DNA of 26,724 bases from an uncultured Lachnospiraceae bacterium (GCA_947178085.1 CAMWWS010000004.1:1-26724), one strand, 5' to 3'. Counted from the stretch's first letter, positions 1 to 8,149 are shown. Notes: generated from the sequence alone by a model not told the origin. A program made the numbers and translations.

Positions 1-138
1 GTCCTGTAATCCTTCGTATTGCGGCGTAAAACCACAGCCCGTTGCCGTGTTTACAATCAAAAGAACTTTGCCTTGATAATCTGCAAGTGAAACTTCGCTA
101 CCATCCTGCGCCTTTACAGAATAACCGTAAATATCCAT
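1..138 (-). CDS. Glutathione peroxidase family protein, N-terminal 46 residues (partial)
   Basis: The gene runs off the left edge; only the N-terminus is present. Reading down from the ATG at 138 gives MDIYGYSVKAQDG, then a thioredoxin-fold core with the segment NTATGCGFTPQYEGLQ at about residues 30-45. This matches the glutathione peroxidase active-site strand (usual form N-V-A-S-x-C-G-x-T-x-Q-Y), with the peroxidatic residue Cys35 encoded by TGT, so it is the cysteine and not the selenocysteine form. Bacterial members usually use thioredoxin to reduce hydrogen peroxide or organic peroxides in the cytoplasm. The start is supported by an AGGAGG ribosome binding site at 145-150. It is transcribed alone from a strong promoter with a repressor-like dyad, consistent with a peroxide-inducible gene. 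The family call is firm; the exact reductant is not visible. Confidence 0.9.
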   Translation of the reverse strand, partial: MDIYGYSVKAQDGSEVSLADYQGKVLLIVNTATGCGFTPQYEGLQD

Positions 139-169
139 ATTTTACCTCCTTATCAATTTTATACTATTT

Positions 170-224
170 AATTGAACACAATTTATTATGAATAGATTGT
201 ACACAATCCATACTGCTTTGTCAA
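170..224 (-). promoter_or_regulatory. Promoter of the glutathione peroxidase gene with two MarR-like dyads
   Basis: On the minus strand a perfect -35 TTGACA (219-224) is followed by a 17-base spacer and a -10 TACAAT (196-201). The dyad GATTGT-GT-ACAATC (195-208) overlaps the -10 box. A second dyad, AATTG-N4-CAATT (170-183), lies 25 bases downstream, between the start site and the ribosome binding site. AATTG/CAATT arms are typical of MarR/OhrR-family operators, so repression released by peroxide is a reasonable inference. No such regulator gene is in the window. Confidence 0.7.
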
Positions 225-306
225 CTATATTTTCCAACTTTTTCTTTTTCCTACAAGAAATCCCTTATCGCCATTGTCATTTCACAAAGGCTAAAAATAA
301 GGACAG

Positions 307-331
307 AAAAAAGCGGAGGTTTCCCCCCGCC
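307..331 (-). terminator. Rho-independent terminator after the first galactanase gene
   Basis: Fifteen bases past the stop codon at 346 a GC-rich stem with one mismatch (arms 313-319 and 324-330, GCGG core) is followed on the minus strand by a six-base T run (307-312). The other side is also T-rich (332-340), so the hairpin may work in both directions. Confidence 0.8.
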
Positions 332-345
332 TTTTATTTTACAGC

Positions 346-2445
346 TTAATCAACCTTATACAGATAAAAGTCATCCAGAGTTCCCCAGCCTTTTGCCGCA
401 CAGCTGATTGATGCGCCAACGATAAGCGTTCCGTCCTCGCCTACGGTGATGTCTGAAATTACCGGATTCTGCCAGTTACACCAGCCGCTTACACCGGTTA
501 CTGCCGCCAGATTATCTCTTCCGTTATCCGCATATATATACATATTCGCATTATCTCCTGCATCGCCGCCCTGCAAATACAGTCCGAACTCATAAGTACC
601 GGGCTCCAGATCCGTTATCTTCTGTTCAACTGTGAAAGACACCTCCGACGTTGACCAGAAATGCAATGACATAACGCCGCTGTAAGCATCGGATTCTTTC
701 TCCTGAAAATCCGTTGTATCACTGCTCTTACTTGTAATTTCCCACATGGAAGTATCCGCATCTTCAAAGCTCGGATTCAGTAAATAGTTAAAATTCTCTA
801 CATTTACGGTACAGCAAACTTCTGTCATTTCATCGGTAGTTTCCGTACCGTCGAGGATTCTGCCCCATATCTCATGGACTCCAGCCTGAGACGTATCGAT
901 ATTTAATACCTGTTCTTCATACCACTCGACCGGAATCTCTTCGGTACTTCTGTCATTATATATAATTGTCACATTTTCGGGCATTTCGACTTCTTTACCA
1001 ATCGAAACATAGACCTCGGCCACGGATATCTTTTCCACAACTTGTTCTACCAATGTGCCGCAGTGTAGATATTTAAATACCTTCAAAGATTCCAGCGGAT
1101 GTCCTTCAAAATCAAACATTGCCTGATTATCCCACGAACTTCCGCCATAGTATACTCCTGCGTCCTTCGGGTCATATTCCGATGCATAGCTTGATGCCCA
1201 ACCAGAACCAAAACCTTCCCATTTTTCCTGATTGCTCTTAAGCACATCGGCAGAGCTTCCGTCATAAACGCCTACCGGTATCCATGCAGGCTCCCAATAG
1301 AAAACTCCAAGTCCCGCTTCTCCGACATCGGCAACTGCCGCACATACATCACGGACAGCATTCACCTGTCCCTGCTGATTCGCCGGATAAGCCGCAACTA
1401 AGTCGCCCTCACTGACACTGTTTCCCGAACCGTCTCCGTCTTCAACCGTATAAGGATATGAAGTTTCCGCTACCAGCACTTTTTTACCATAATCTTTTGA
1501 AATTGTGCTAAGTACTTCCGTCAGGTTTTCCATACTGCCATGCCAGAATGTATAATAGGAAACCGCGAAAATATCATAATCTATTTCTTTATCCACTAAC
1601 TTCTGCGCATTCGCAAGCATTCCGCTTTTATCGGAAACATCGGTAAAGTGGACTGCAATCTGGATGTCCATACCCATTTCTTTACTTATCTCCCTAATCG
1701 CCCTGGAACCCGCCTGCAAAAGCTGCCTTCTCTTTCCCCAGTCAATTTCACCGGACAAACCGTTATTGATTTCATTTCCAATCTGCACCATTCCGACTTC
1801 AGCACCCGCATTAATGATTTCTGTCAAACTTTCTCTTGTGTACTGATAAAGCGCCTCGGACTTATCTTCTATTGCCATGTCTTTCCATGCCTTAGGGCAC
1901 ATCTGCTTTTTCGGGTCCGCCCAGAAATCGGAATAATGATAGTCCACACACAGTTTCATTCCATACTTCGCAGCCCTCGCGCCAATCACAGCCGCTGTCG
2001 CCGTATCGTTATTGCCGCCTCCGTATCCGTTTCCGTTCTCATCATATGGGTTGTTCCAGACACGCACGCGGATATAGTTCACACCATTCTGCGCCAGTGT
2101 CTGAAAAATATCCTGCTCCGCACCTTCTTCATTATAGAAAACAACACCGCTGTTTTCTTCCACTATGATACTGGAAATATCTACTCCCCTGATAAAATCA
2201 TTAGGAAGATTCTCAATCGGGTCTACATAAACTCCCGCTTCTTCCGCCTCAGTAGGCAGATCATAGGTAATCGCCTCAATCTTGGTTCTCTCATTTGCCA
2301 CACTCTGCTGTTCTTCCGAAACACTGCCGGACTCGGACTCCACGTTCTCCGAAGCCGGCTGTTCTACCGTATTTCCACAGCCGCTTATCCCAATCATTGA
2401 GCATATCATTACCAATGATAAAAAGTGATTCAGCTTCTTTCTCAT
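346..2445 (-). CDS. GH53 endo-beta-1,4-galactanase, lipoprotein, multidomain (paralogue 1)
   Basis: A 699-residue secreted galactanase expected to cut beta-1,4-galactosyl bonds of type I arabinogalactan (pectic galactan) at the cell surface. The signal peptide ends in a lipobox (ISGC, Cys23), so it is membrane-anchored by lipid. After an acidic Ser/Glu linker (24-80), the GH53 barrel spans about 83-460. Clear family motifs are NYIRVRVWN (123-131), GYGGGNND (140-147), acid/base Glu225 in GNEINNG, nucleophile Glu327 in VAETSY, and a DGDGSGN loop (336-342) like the calcium-binding loop of bacterial GH53 enzymes. Residues about 475-550 resemble a bacterial Ig-like (Big_4) domain. About 555-699 begins LLNPSFED and resembles a galactan-binding module such as CBM61; that family assignment is tentative. 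GGAGAGGAG before the ATG supports the start. It lies downstream of a close paralogue, and the two may share a transcript or use a weak promoter in the 118-base gap. Confidence 0.95.
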   Translation of the reverse strand: MRKKLNHFLSLVMICSMIGISGCGNTVEQPASENVESESGSVSEEQQSVANERTKIEAITYDLPTEAEEAGVYVDPIENLPNDFIRGVDISSIIVEENSGVVFYNEEGAEQDIFQTLAQNGVNYIRVRVWNNPYDENGNGYGGGNNDTATAAVIGARAAKYGMKLCVDYHYSDFWADPKKQMCPKAWKDMAIEDKSEALYQYTRESLTEIINAGAEVGMVQIGNEINNGLSGEIDWGKRRQLLQAGSRAIREISKEMGMDIQIAVHFTDVSDKSGMLANAQKLVDKEIDYDIFAVSYYTFWHGSMENLTEVLSTISKDYGKKVLVAETSYPYTVEDGDGSGNSVSEGDLVAAYPANQQGQVNAVRDVCAAVADVGEAGLGVFYWEPAWIPVGVYDGSSADVLKSNQEKWEGFGSGWASSYASEYDPKDAGVYYGGSSWDNQAMFDFEGHPLESLKVFKYLHCGTLVEQVVEKISVAEVYVSIGKEVEMPENVTIIYNDRSTEEIPVEWYEEQVLNIDTSQAGVHEIWGRILDGTETTDEMTEVCCTVNVENFNYLLNPSFEDADTSMWEITSKSSDTTDFQEKESDAYSGVMSLHFWSTSEVSFTVEQKITDLEPGTYEFGLYLQGGDAGDNANMYIYADNGRDNLAAVTGVSGWCNWQNPVISDITVGEDGTLIVGASISCAAKGWGTLDDFYLYKVD

Positions 2446-2515
2446 AATTATACTCCTCTCCTAAATTAATAATTTCAGTCTATCATAAATGAGATTATAA
2501 AAAAAGAAGAAATTT

Positions 2516-2550
2516 AAAAGCCTCTCCATCCATACAACAGAGAGGCTTTT
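2516..2550 (-). terminator. Hairpin terminator between the two galactanase genes
   Basis: An 11-base perfect inverted repeat, AAAAGCCTCTC (2516-2526) with GAGAGGCTTTT (2540-2550), has a 13-base loop. It sits 13 bases past the stop of the upstream galactanase. On the minus strand the stem itself ends in TTTT followed by an A/T-rich stretch, so termination may be partial and allow some readthrough into the second galactanase. Confidence 0.75.
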
Positions 2551-2563
2551 GTTTTATATTGCT

Positions 2564-4651
2564 TTAATCAGAAATCCTATTCAGCGTAAAGTCATCTACA
2601 GTTCCCCAGCTTTTGGCGTTACACTTCATGCGTACGCCGATTGTAAGAGTTCCGTCAGTAACTTTGATTTCAGGAATCGTGGGATTCTGCCAATTAGCCC
2701 AAGTTGTTACCATGAATGGAACCGTATGCTCTTCTCCTCCGACAATCGCATATAATTCCATTTCGGCGTCTTCCGACACATCACCGCCCTGAGCAAAAGC
2801 CATAAGCTGATAAGTTCCGGGCTCTAAATCTGTTAATTCCTGCTCGATTGAGAATTCCATGTCGGAGTCCGCTGACCAGAAATGGAAAGCAACTTCTCCG
2901 GTATAAGCATCGTCTGCTTTTCTCTGGAAATCAGTCGGATTATTGTCACCTTCATATGTAACCTTCCACATTGAAGTATCGGATTCTTCAAAGCCCGGAT
3001 TCTTGGCATGGTTAATCATCTTGACTTCCACATTGCAGGTTACTGCCGTACCGTCAGAAAGAGAACCTGCAATCTCGTATGTACCGCCGACATTCGTGTC
3101 GATAGCGGCAATCTGGGCCTCATCCCATGCAACATCCGCCTTTTCATTTGCCGAACGGTCATTATAAATAATATCAATCTTCTCAGGAAGACTTAAATCA
3201 GTGCCTACATCGCTGGTTACATAAACAGACGGAATTACGTCAATTGCCAATGGTGCGGTTGAACCGTATTTTAAATACTTGAACACATTTAAAGAAGCAA
3301 GCGGATAACCATCAAAATCAAACATTGCCTGATTATCCCATGAGCAGCCGCCGTAATATAATCCTGCGTCTTCCGGATCGTAGTCACCGGCATAACTGCT
3401 TGCCCATCCGCTTCCGAATTCTTCCCATATAGGTGAATTGTCAACATTTGCTTTACCGACCGGAATCCATGTTCCTTCCCAATAAAATACGCCGAGTACT
3501 CCTGCTTCATTTGCCGCTGCACAGACATCGCGGATCATGGTCGCCTGACTCTGTACTGTTGCGCCATAACCGTCAACCAGATCATCTATACCTACGAAGC
3601 TGTTGCCGCAGCCGTCACCGTCTTCTGAGGTATAACAGTATGAAGTTTCAGCAATAACAACCTTTTTCCCATATTTTTCCTGAATGAGTTTAGCGACATT
3701 CTGCATGTTTTCGTTCGTACCATCCCAGAACGGATAATATGACAGACCGAAAATATCATAATCCACGCCGAAGTTTTTCAAATTTGTAGCAATACGATCT
3801 ATTGCGTCATTATCCTCAATATTGGTATAATGCACGACAATCTGTATATCTTTTCCGTATGTATCGGATATTTCACGTACCGCACGGCTTCCTGAGCTCA
3901 AAAGCATTGTAACCATGGGAACAAGCGTCTCTCCGGACATACCGTTGTTGATTTCATTACCTATCTGCACCATGCCGACATCTACTCCGGCGTCAAGAAG
4001 TTCCGTAAGACTTGCTTTTGTATAATCATAAAGCGCGTTACTTTTTTGCTCGCAGTCCATTCCTTCCCATGCTTTCGGGGCATGCTGTCTCTTAGGGTCA
4101 GCCCAGAAATCGGAATAATGGAAATCAATACATACCTTCATTCCATACTTGGTAGCACGCTTACCGAGTTCGACGGCAGTAGCCAAATCATTATTACCTC
4201 CGCCATATCCGTTACCGCTTTCATCATATGGGTCATTCCATACGCGCAGACGTATGTAATTAACGCCTGACTGCGCCATTGTCATGAAGACGTCCTGCTC
4301 TTCACCTTCATAGTTGTAATATTTAACGCCGCTCTTTTCTTCGACGAGTACCGACGATGCATCCATACCGCGTATAAAGTCATCAGAAATATTTGCAACA
4401 GGTTCCACATAAATCTCAGATTCTTCCGGACCATCCGGCAATGGAAATGCAGTGACTTCCATATCAGTCCCTTCTGACATGTTTTCCGGCTGTGTCGAAT
4501 CCTGCGCTTGTCCGGAATCCTGTGTTGGCGCAGAATCCTGCGTCTGAGCTCCCGTGGCAGCATCATTGTTCGTTCCGCAGCCTGCCAAAGCAGTGATGCA
4601 AAGACTTGTGCTTACACACAAAGCAAGTAATTTTGCGTGAAAACGCTTCAT
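2564..4651 (-). CDS. GH53 endo-beta-1,4-galactanase, lipoprotein, multidomain (paralogue 2)
   Basis: This has the same architecture as its downstream neighbour and is probably a tandem duplicate that has since diverged. The start at 4651 is chosen because GGGAGGA stands just upstream and the protein then begins with a proper lipoprotein signal (MKRFHAK...LAGC, Cys25). An in-frame ATG at 4711 would add 20 residues before the signal peptide. In the 695-residue form there is a linker with repeated TQDS-like units (36-55), then a GH53 barrel (about 90-460). Catalytic Glu233 is in GNEINNG, Glu335 in IAETSY, and the DGDGCGN loop is at 344-350. A Big_4-like Ig domain (about 475-545) and a C-terminal carbohydrate-binding-like domain (NPGFEESDTSMW onward) follow. 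It should release galacto-oligosaccharides from pectic galactan at the cell surface. It is divergent from an AraC-type regulator, its likely activator. No transporter or beta-galactosidase is in the window. Confidence 0.95.
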   Translation of the reverse strand: MKRFHAKLLALCVSTSLCITALAGCGTNNDAATGAQTQDSAPTQDSGQAQDSTQPENMSEGTDMEVTAFPLPDGPEESEIYVEPVANISDDFIRGMDASSVLVEEKSGVKYYNYEGEEQDVFMTMAQSGVNYIRLRVWNDPYDESGNGYGGGNNDLATAVELGKRATKYGMKVCIDFHYSDFWADPKRQHAPKAWEGMDCEQKSNALYDYTKASLTELLDAGVDVGMVQIGNEINNGMSGETLVPMVTMLLSSGSRAVREISDTYGKDIQIVVHYTNIEDNDAIDRIATNLKNFGVDYDIFGLSYYPFWDGTNENMQNVAKLIQEKYGKKVVIAETSYCYTSEDGDGCGNSFVGIDDLVDGYGATVQSQATMIRDVCAAANEAGVLGVFYWEGTWIPVGKANVDNSPIWEEFGSGWASSYAGDYDPEDAGLYYGGCSWDNQAMFDFDGYPLASLNVFKYLKYGSTAPLAIDVIPSVYVTSDVGTDLSLPEKIDIIYNDRSANEKADVAWDEAQIAAIDTNVGGTYEIAGSLSDGTAVTCNVEVKMINHAKNPGFEESDTSMWKVTYEGDNNPTDFQRKADDAYTGEVAFHFWSADSDMEFSIEQELTDLEPGTYQLMAFAQGGDVSEDAEMELYAIVGGEEHTVPFMVTTWANWQNPTIPEIKVTDGTLTIGVRMKCNAKSWGTVDDFTLNRISD

Positions 4652-4914
4652 AAATATATTCCTCCCTATCTGTTTTTGATACACTTTTATTCTGTCCTTA
4701 TGTATCGCCATATAACTTTACTTTTCAGACTTTTTTTTCTATAATTGTCTTAAGATTGGCGATTTTATAAGAATATTATAGGCAGACAGCGCTAAACCTT
4801 TCAATATCGCAAAACGATTTTAAAGTTTCAATTTGTATCATATTCGGGATTCGTCACAAAAAGTGCAAGCTGATTCATAATATTTTAAATCAATTGAAAG
4901 AAATGGAGGGAATC
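4652..4914. other. Divergent intergenic region between galactanase and AraC-type regulator
   Basis: These 263 bases hold the galactanase promoter, an A/T-rich leader of over 100 bases before the galactanase start, and ribosome binding sites for both genes. For the regulator a weak candidate is GTCACA (4855-4860), 17 bases, CATAAT (4878-4883 region), too poor for a firm call. No RNA gene or small protein was found. Confidence 0.5.
4775..4804 (-). promoter_or_regulatory. Promoter of the galactanase genes
   Basis: Reading the minus strand, -35 TTGAAA (4799-4804), an 18-base spacer and -10 TATAAT (4775-4780) lie about 125 bases before the start codon. A second TTTCAAT on the plus strand (4826-4832) repeats the one overlapping the -35 region (4799-4805) at a 27-base distance, a layout compatible with direct-repeat AraC-type operators. 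The operator role is inference. Confidence 0.6.
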
Positions 4915-5979
4915 ATGGCAAAAGATACTATACTGAATATGCTGGAGGCATTAGACAGTATTGACTCCTCTATTAAAGTACAGAACGGAGAAAGTGATTT
5001 CAGCCGCTTTTACAGCATGAATGTTCCTTTTCAGGTTACTCTGGAATACTGTAACGGCTCTGACCCTGAAGACTATGTGAATGTGGTTACCCTGTCTTTT
5101 GATAAATCTGTTTTATATCAGGAATCCGTCGCATTGAAAAATTATTCTTATCATAAAGACGCACCGCATTTCCATGATTTCTTTGAATTTGTAATTGTAT
5201 TAGAGGGAAGCATTGTCCAGAAGATAGAAGGAAAAGAATATCTGTATACTGCCGGCTCCTGCTGCCTTATTAATCGCAGCCTACGCCATCTGGAGCATTA
5301 TAATTCCAAAAGTAGGGTTCTGTATATCGGTCTGTCGCCTGATTTTATCACCGGACTGTTTGATTCTGCACAGAATTCATTTTTTACGAATGAAAAAGAG
5401 ATTTTCAACAGCTCTGTTTACAACTTTATCATGGATGACTTGAAAAATTCCGGAAAACGCGCATACCTTGATTTTATTCCGACCTATCGCAACTATCAGA
5501 ATGTGTCACGACTGCATTCATTGACGGATACTATGGTACAAACCCTGCTTTATCCGGAATTCGGCGCTTTTTATCAGATATGCGGGCTGCTTTGCTCATT
5601 CCTGGCTTATCTTTCCTCGCCGCAATATTATCACTGTACCAATATCCGGCTTGATACAAACAGCGATTTTCTGCTTTTCTCACGTATTACAAGGCTCTTT
5701 GAGGAAAGCAACGGCCGCATGACGCGTACGGATATGGAACAGTTTCTTAATTACAGCGGCGATTATCTCAACCGCATTGTAAATAAATACACCGGTCTGT
5801 GCCTTTTTGACTATGGCATGACCTTCTGCCTGAAAAAGGCTGCACAATGCCTGACTGAAACAGACGAGCCCGTCAGCACAATTGCCGCGCGGCTTAAATT
5901 CACGAACCGCACGCATTTTTATGCCCTTTTTAAAGAAAAATACGGCGTTACACCGAAGGAATACCGAAAAATGCACTAA
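4915..5979 (+). CDS. AraC-family transcriptional regulator, likely of galactan use
   Basis: A 354-residue cytoplasmic DNA-binding regulator. The start at ATG 4915 is preferred because GGAGGG lies six bases upstream; the in-frame TTG at 4894 would place that site inside the gene. The N-terminal part (about 75-130) carries a cupin-like sugar-sensing fold: HFHDFFEFVIVLEG (85-98), then GKEYLYTAGS, typical of the AraC_binding domain. The C-terminal 100 residues (about 252-354) form the double helix-turn-helix, with LNYSGDYLNRIVNKYTG (278-294) as the first and STIAARLKFTNRTHFYALFK (321-340) plus YGVTPKEYR as the second, the usual AraC signature. It is transcribed away from the two galactanase genes, so control of those genes is the simplest reading. 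The ligand is not known. Its stop codon overlaps that of the convergent HD-GYP gene. Confidence 0.93.
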   Translation: MAKDTILNMLEALDSIDSSIKVQNGESDFSRFYSMNVPFQVTLEYCNGSDPEDYVNVVTLSFDKSVLYQESVALKNYSYHKDAPHFHDFFEFVIVLEGSIVQKIEGKEYLYTAGSCCLINRSLRHLEHYNSKSRVLYIGLSPDFITGLFDSAQNSFFTNEKEIFNSSVYNFIMDDLKNSGKRAYLDFIPTYRNYQNVSRLHSLTDTMVQTLLYPEFGAFYQICGLLCSFLAYLSSPQYYHCTNIRLDTNSDFLLFSRITRLFEESNGRMTRTDMEQFLNYSGDYLNRIVNKYTGLCLFDYGMTFCLKKAAQCLTETDEPVSTIAARLKFTNRTHFYALFKEKYGVTPKEYRKMH

Positions 5980-7820
5980 CCAAGGTTATGTTCCATGTCG
6001 TACACTTCAAGGTATACCCGCTTACGGTTTTCTACAAGAAACCGTTTTGTCTCTTCATAAAAGTCAGGGTCATCTAACAATCTCACAATTTCGGGAGCAT
6101 ACATGGTGTTCTTTCCGGACTGCAGTTCTCCCACCAGCTTTTCATAGTCTTTGGCGGCAGCGTAGCAGCGTCCAATGTTATCCGTTCCGGCATCCAGCGC
6201 GTCCACCACAGTAACAATATCAGCAATCAGGCGATCGCGGACAGGACAGTCTTCATCAGAGTTCGGATAGCCTCTTCTTCCGTCATATGAGCGGTGATGG
6301 CAATAGGCTATCTTCGCCATATCATCCATTTGGAGAGCCTTCAACAGATTACAGCCCAAAAAAGGATGCAATTTGATACAGGCAAATTCCTCATCCAACA
6401 GATTGCGGCTGTAACACCCCACATAATTGAGCAGCATGCATTTTCCAAGGTCATGATACAGTCCGCTCTCATAAGCCAGCTCCAACAGCTGTTCCAGATT
6501 ACCTGATGGCTCATCGACTTCATCAAAACCAAAGGTACCTGATAGCAGTTCAGGATTCACCTGCACAAGCCGGGCACAGAACCATCTGGTCAGCAACGCG
6601 ACCATTCTGGAATGAACAAACGTGGGAGGATGGCAGGCCAGAATGTAATCCAACAGTCGATGGGAAAACGTTATATCCTGTCTTGATAAATACATTGCTA
6701 TACGTTGAACCGCCTGGGAAACCTGAAGTCCATATTCATTATTGGGAAGTAAAAACAAATACTCCTTCTGTTTTTCCATAGCGAGGTCGAGCCGGGACTG
6801 TATTGCCTGATGTTCTTCTCTTGAAAGACATCTGGCATAGCGTGTCAGGTATTCAGGAGTACTTAAGAGCGTCCAGATATTATCCCCTGAAAAATCATGA
6901 ACATCGGCAGATTCGCATAGTTCGAACAGTGTATCCATCAATTCCTGTATAGTAGCCAGTCCCATATGATATCTGGCTGCCATATTTACATACAGGGTAC
7001 GTGCGCCCACACTTCTACCGCTGGTTTTGGAAATCTGTTCCTGATGATGATATATATAATCCGCAGAATCCATCACTCCCTGCGCTATGTCAGGATCATC
7101 CTTATCCCGGAGAGCGGACAGGAATTTCGTCCTGTCATAATGCATTGTATAGACATAAGAATCCCATGGAATTTCAGGATTCATCTGTCTATAGTGCGGT
7201 GACTCAAAAACTTCCATGGCTTCGTTGAAACATTTCATATAAGCCGTCCAATAGTCCGAGTCATTATCCTGTGAATTAGACAGCCCATACTTAATATTAC
7301 CCAGACAGCGCAGAATATAATTTCTTGTCTGAGGATTATTCAACTCTTCATACCGTTCAAGATATGAAGCGCCCATCCTGAAATATTCGCCAATCTGCTT
7401 ATGAAACAAATCCACTTTTTGACTATCATCCTTAATATTCAGATAAAATAAGGTAATTCCCTGATAGTACAGCTCGCGTATCATCAGATCAATATCCTCG
7501 TGATACTGTGCATATGTATATATCAACTGATGAATCCGATAGGCAATACCGGTGTCCAGACTACTGTTAAAATGAAAAAGCGCCTCGGCCAGTTCGCTTA
7601 ACTGAGAAACCTCTTCCTCTGTAAGAGTATCTGCTTTTTTAGAAAAAAGAACTTCGTTCAGAATTTGGTTATTATCCGTATGAATCTCATATATTCGCGT
7701 CGCATTTTCACGAATCGCCTGCAGAAACTGTTCCTCAGTCATATTCGGTTCAAATCCGGGTTTGATCAGACCATGTGCCTCGTTTAGATTATCCACATAT
7801 CTCTGATATAAATGCTCCAT
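5976..7820 (-). CDS. HD-GYP-type phosphohydrolase with long helical N-terminal half
   Basis: A 614-residue protein with no signal peptide or membrane segment. The C-terminal part (about 445-550) is an HD-GYP-like domain: YHDLGK (H456, D457, K460), KLHPFLGCNLL (H485), HHRSYDGRRGYP (508-519) and VVDALDAGT (D540). All metal-binding His/Asp positions are kept. However, the signature loop differs from the usual HHExxDGxGYP: Arg replaces Glu and there is one extra residue. HD-GYP enzymes usually hydrolyse cyclic-di-GMP or related cyclic dinucleotides, so a signalling phosphodiesterase is likely but substrate is uncertain. Residues 1-440 look all-helical, possibly TPR-like, and match no sensor I recognise. 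The gene is expressed alone from its own promoter. It meets the AraC gene tail to tail with a 4-base stop overlap and no terminator between them. Confidence 0.8.
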   Translation of the reverse strand: MEHLYQRYVDNLNEAHGLIKPGFEPNMTEEQFLQAIRENATRIYEIHTDNNQILNEVLFSKKADTLTEEEVSQLSELAEALFHFNSSLDTGIAYRIHQLIYTYAQYHEDIDLMIRELYYQGITLFYLNIKDDSQKVDLFHKQIGEYFRMGASYLERYEELNNPQTRNYILRCLGNIKYGLSNSQDNDSDYWTAYMKCFNEAMEVFESPHYRQMNPEIPWDSYVYTMHYDRTKFLSALRDKDDPDIAQGVMDSADYIYHHQEQISKTSGRSVGARTLYVNMAARYHMGLATIQELMDTLFELCESADVHDFSGDNIWTLLSTPEYLTRYARCLSREEHQAIQSRLDLAMEKQKEYLFLLPNNEYGLQVSQAVQRIAMYLSRQDITFSHRLLDYILACHPPTFVHSRMVALLTRWFCARLVQVNPELLSGTFGFDEVDEPSGNLEQLLELAYESGLYHDLGKCMLLNYVGCYSRNLLDEEFACIKLHPFLGCNLLKALQMDDMAKIAYCHHRSYDGRRGYPNSDEDCPVRDRLIADIVTVVDALDAGTDNIGRCYAAAKDYEKLVGELQSGKNTMYAPEIVRLLDDPDFYEETKRFLVENRKRVYLEVYDMEHNLG

Positions 7821-7874
7821 TTATTCCGCCGCCCCCTTTGAGAATGCTACGATAATTTTATATCGATATTTTAT

Positions 7875-7903
7875 ACTATACATTATCTTCCACAAACTTT
7901 CAA
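7875..7903 (-). promoter_or_regulatory. Promoter of the HD-GYP gene
   Basis: On the minus strand -35 TTGAAA (7898-7903), 17-base spacer, -10 TATAGT (7875-7880). An inverted repeat CGATA-N6-TATCG (7850-7865) lies just past the predicted start site and could be an operator or the base of a leader hairpin. AAAGGGGG upstream of the ATG at 7820 is the ribosome binding site. Confidence 0.7.
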
Positions 7904-7942
7904 GTCATCTGTTTAAATCAATATCTATAATATAAAAAAAGC

Positions 7943-7971
7943 TTGCTAAGAATATTCACTTATGCTATAAT
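7943..7971 (+). promoter_or_regulatory. Promoter of tRNA-Trp
   Basis: -35 TTGCTA (7943-7948), 17-base spacer and consensus -10 TATAAT (7966-7971), preceded by an A-tract. Transcription should begin near 7978, about 25 bases before the mature tRNA. It is back to back with the HD-GYP promoter, with the two -35 boxes about 40 bases apart. Confidence 0.85.
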
Positions 7972-8003
7972 ACAGTTCGGTGGTTAACATACCACCAATA
8001 AAT

Positions 8004-8074
8004 AGGGGAATCATACAGTGGCAGTATCACGGTCTCCAAAACCGTTCACGGGGGTTCGAATCCCTCTTCCCCTG
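8004..8074 (+). tRNA. tRNA-Trp (anticodon CCA)
   Basis: A complete cloverleaf: acceptor AGGGGAA (8004-8010) pairs with TTCCCCT (8067-8073), discriminator G at 8074. The D stem is ATAC/GTAT with a short loop; the anticodon stem ACGGT/ACCGT encloses CTCCAAA, giving anticodon CCA for tryptophan. The T arm is GGGGG-TTCGAAT-CCCTC. The CCA tail is not encoded. A hairpin, GGTGGT-taacat-ACCACC (7979-7996), occupies most of the short 5' leader. Confidence 0.95.
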
Positions 8075-8085
8075 TTTTAACTGTT

Positions 8086-8114
8086 ACAGGCGAATCCATA
8101 GCGGGTTCGCCTGT
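8086..8114 (+). terminator. Hairpin terminator after tRNA-Trp, possibly bidirectional
   Basis: A 9-base perfect stem, ACAGGCGAA (8086-8094) with TTCGCCTGT (8106-8114), stands 12 bases past the tRNA and is followed by ATTATT. It also lies 36 bases past the stop of the converging ABC transporter gene and may end both transcripts. The T tract is weak on either strand. Confidence 0.7.
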
Positions 8115-8149
8115 ATTATTATGAAAATAATTCTGTATTTAATATTCTT

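Noticed and set aside
1648..2400. A 250-codon plus-strand open frame opposite the first galactanase
   Set aside because: It lies wholly antisense to a clear GH53 gene, has no ribosome binding site, and its translation has no recognisable motifs; it follows from the codon bias of the real gene.
4894..4914. An upstream TTG start for the AraC regulator
   Set aside because: The seven extra residues would overlap the strong GGAGGG site that serves ATG 4915.
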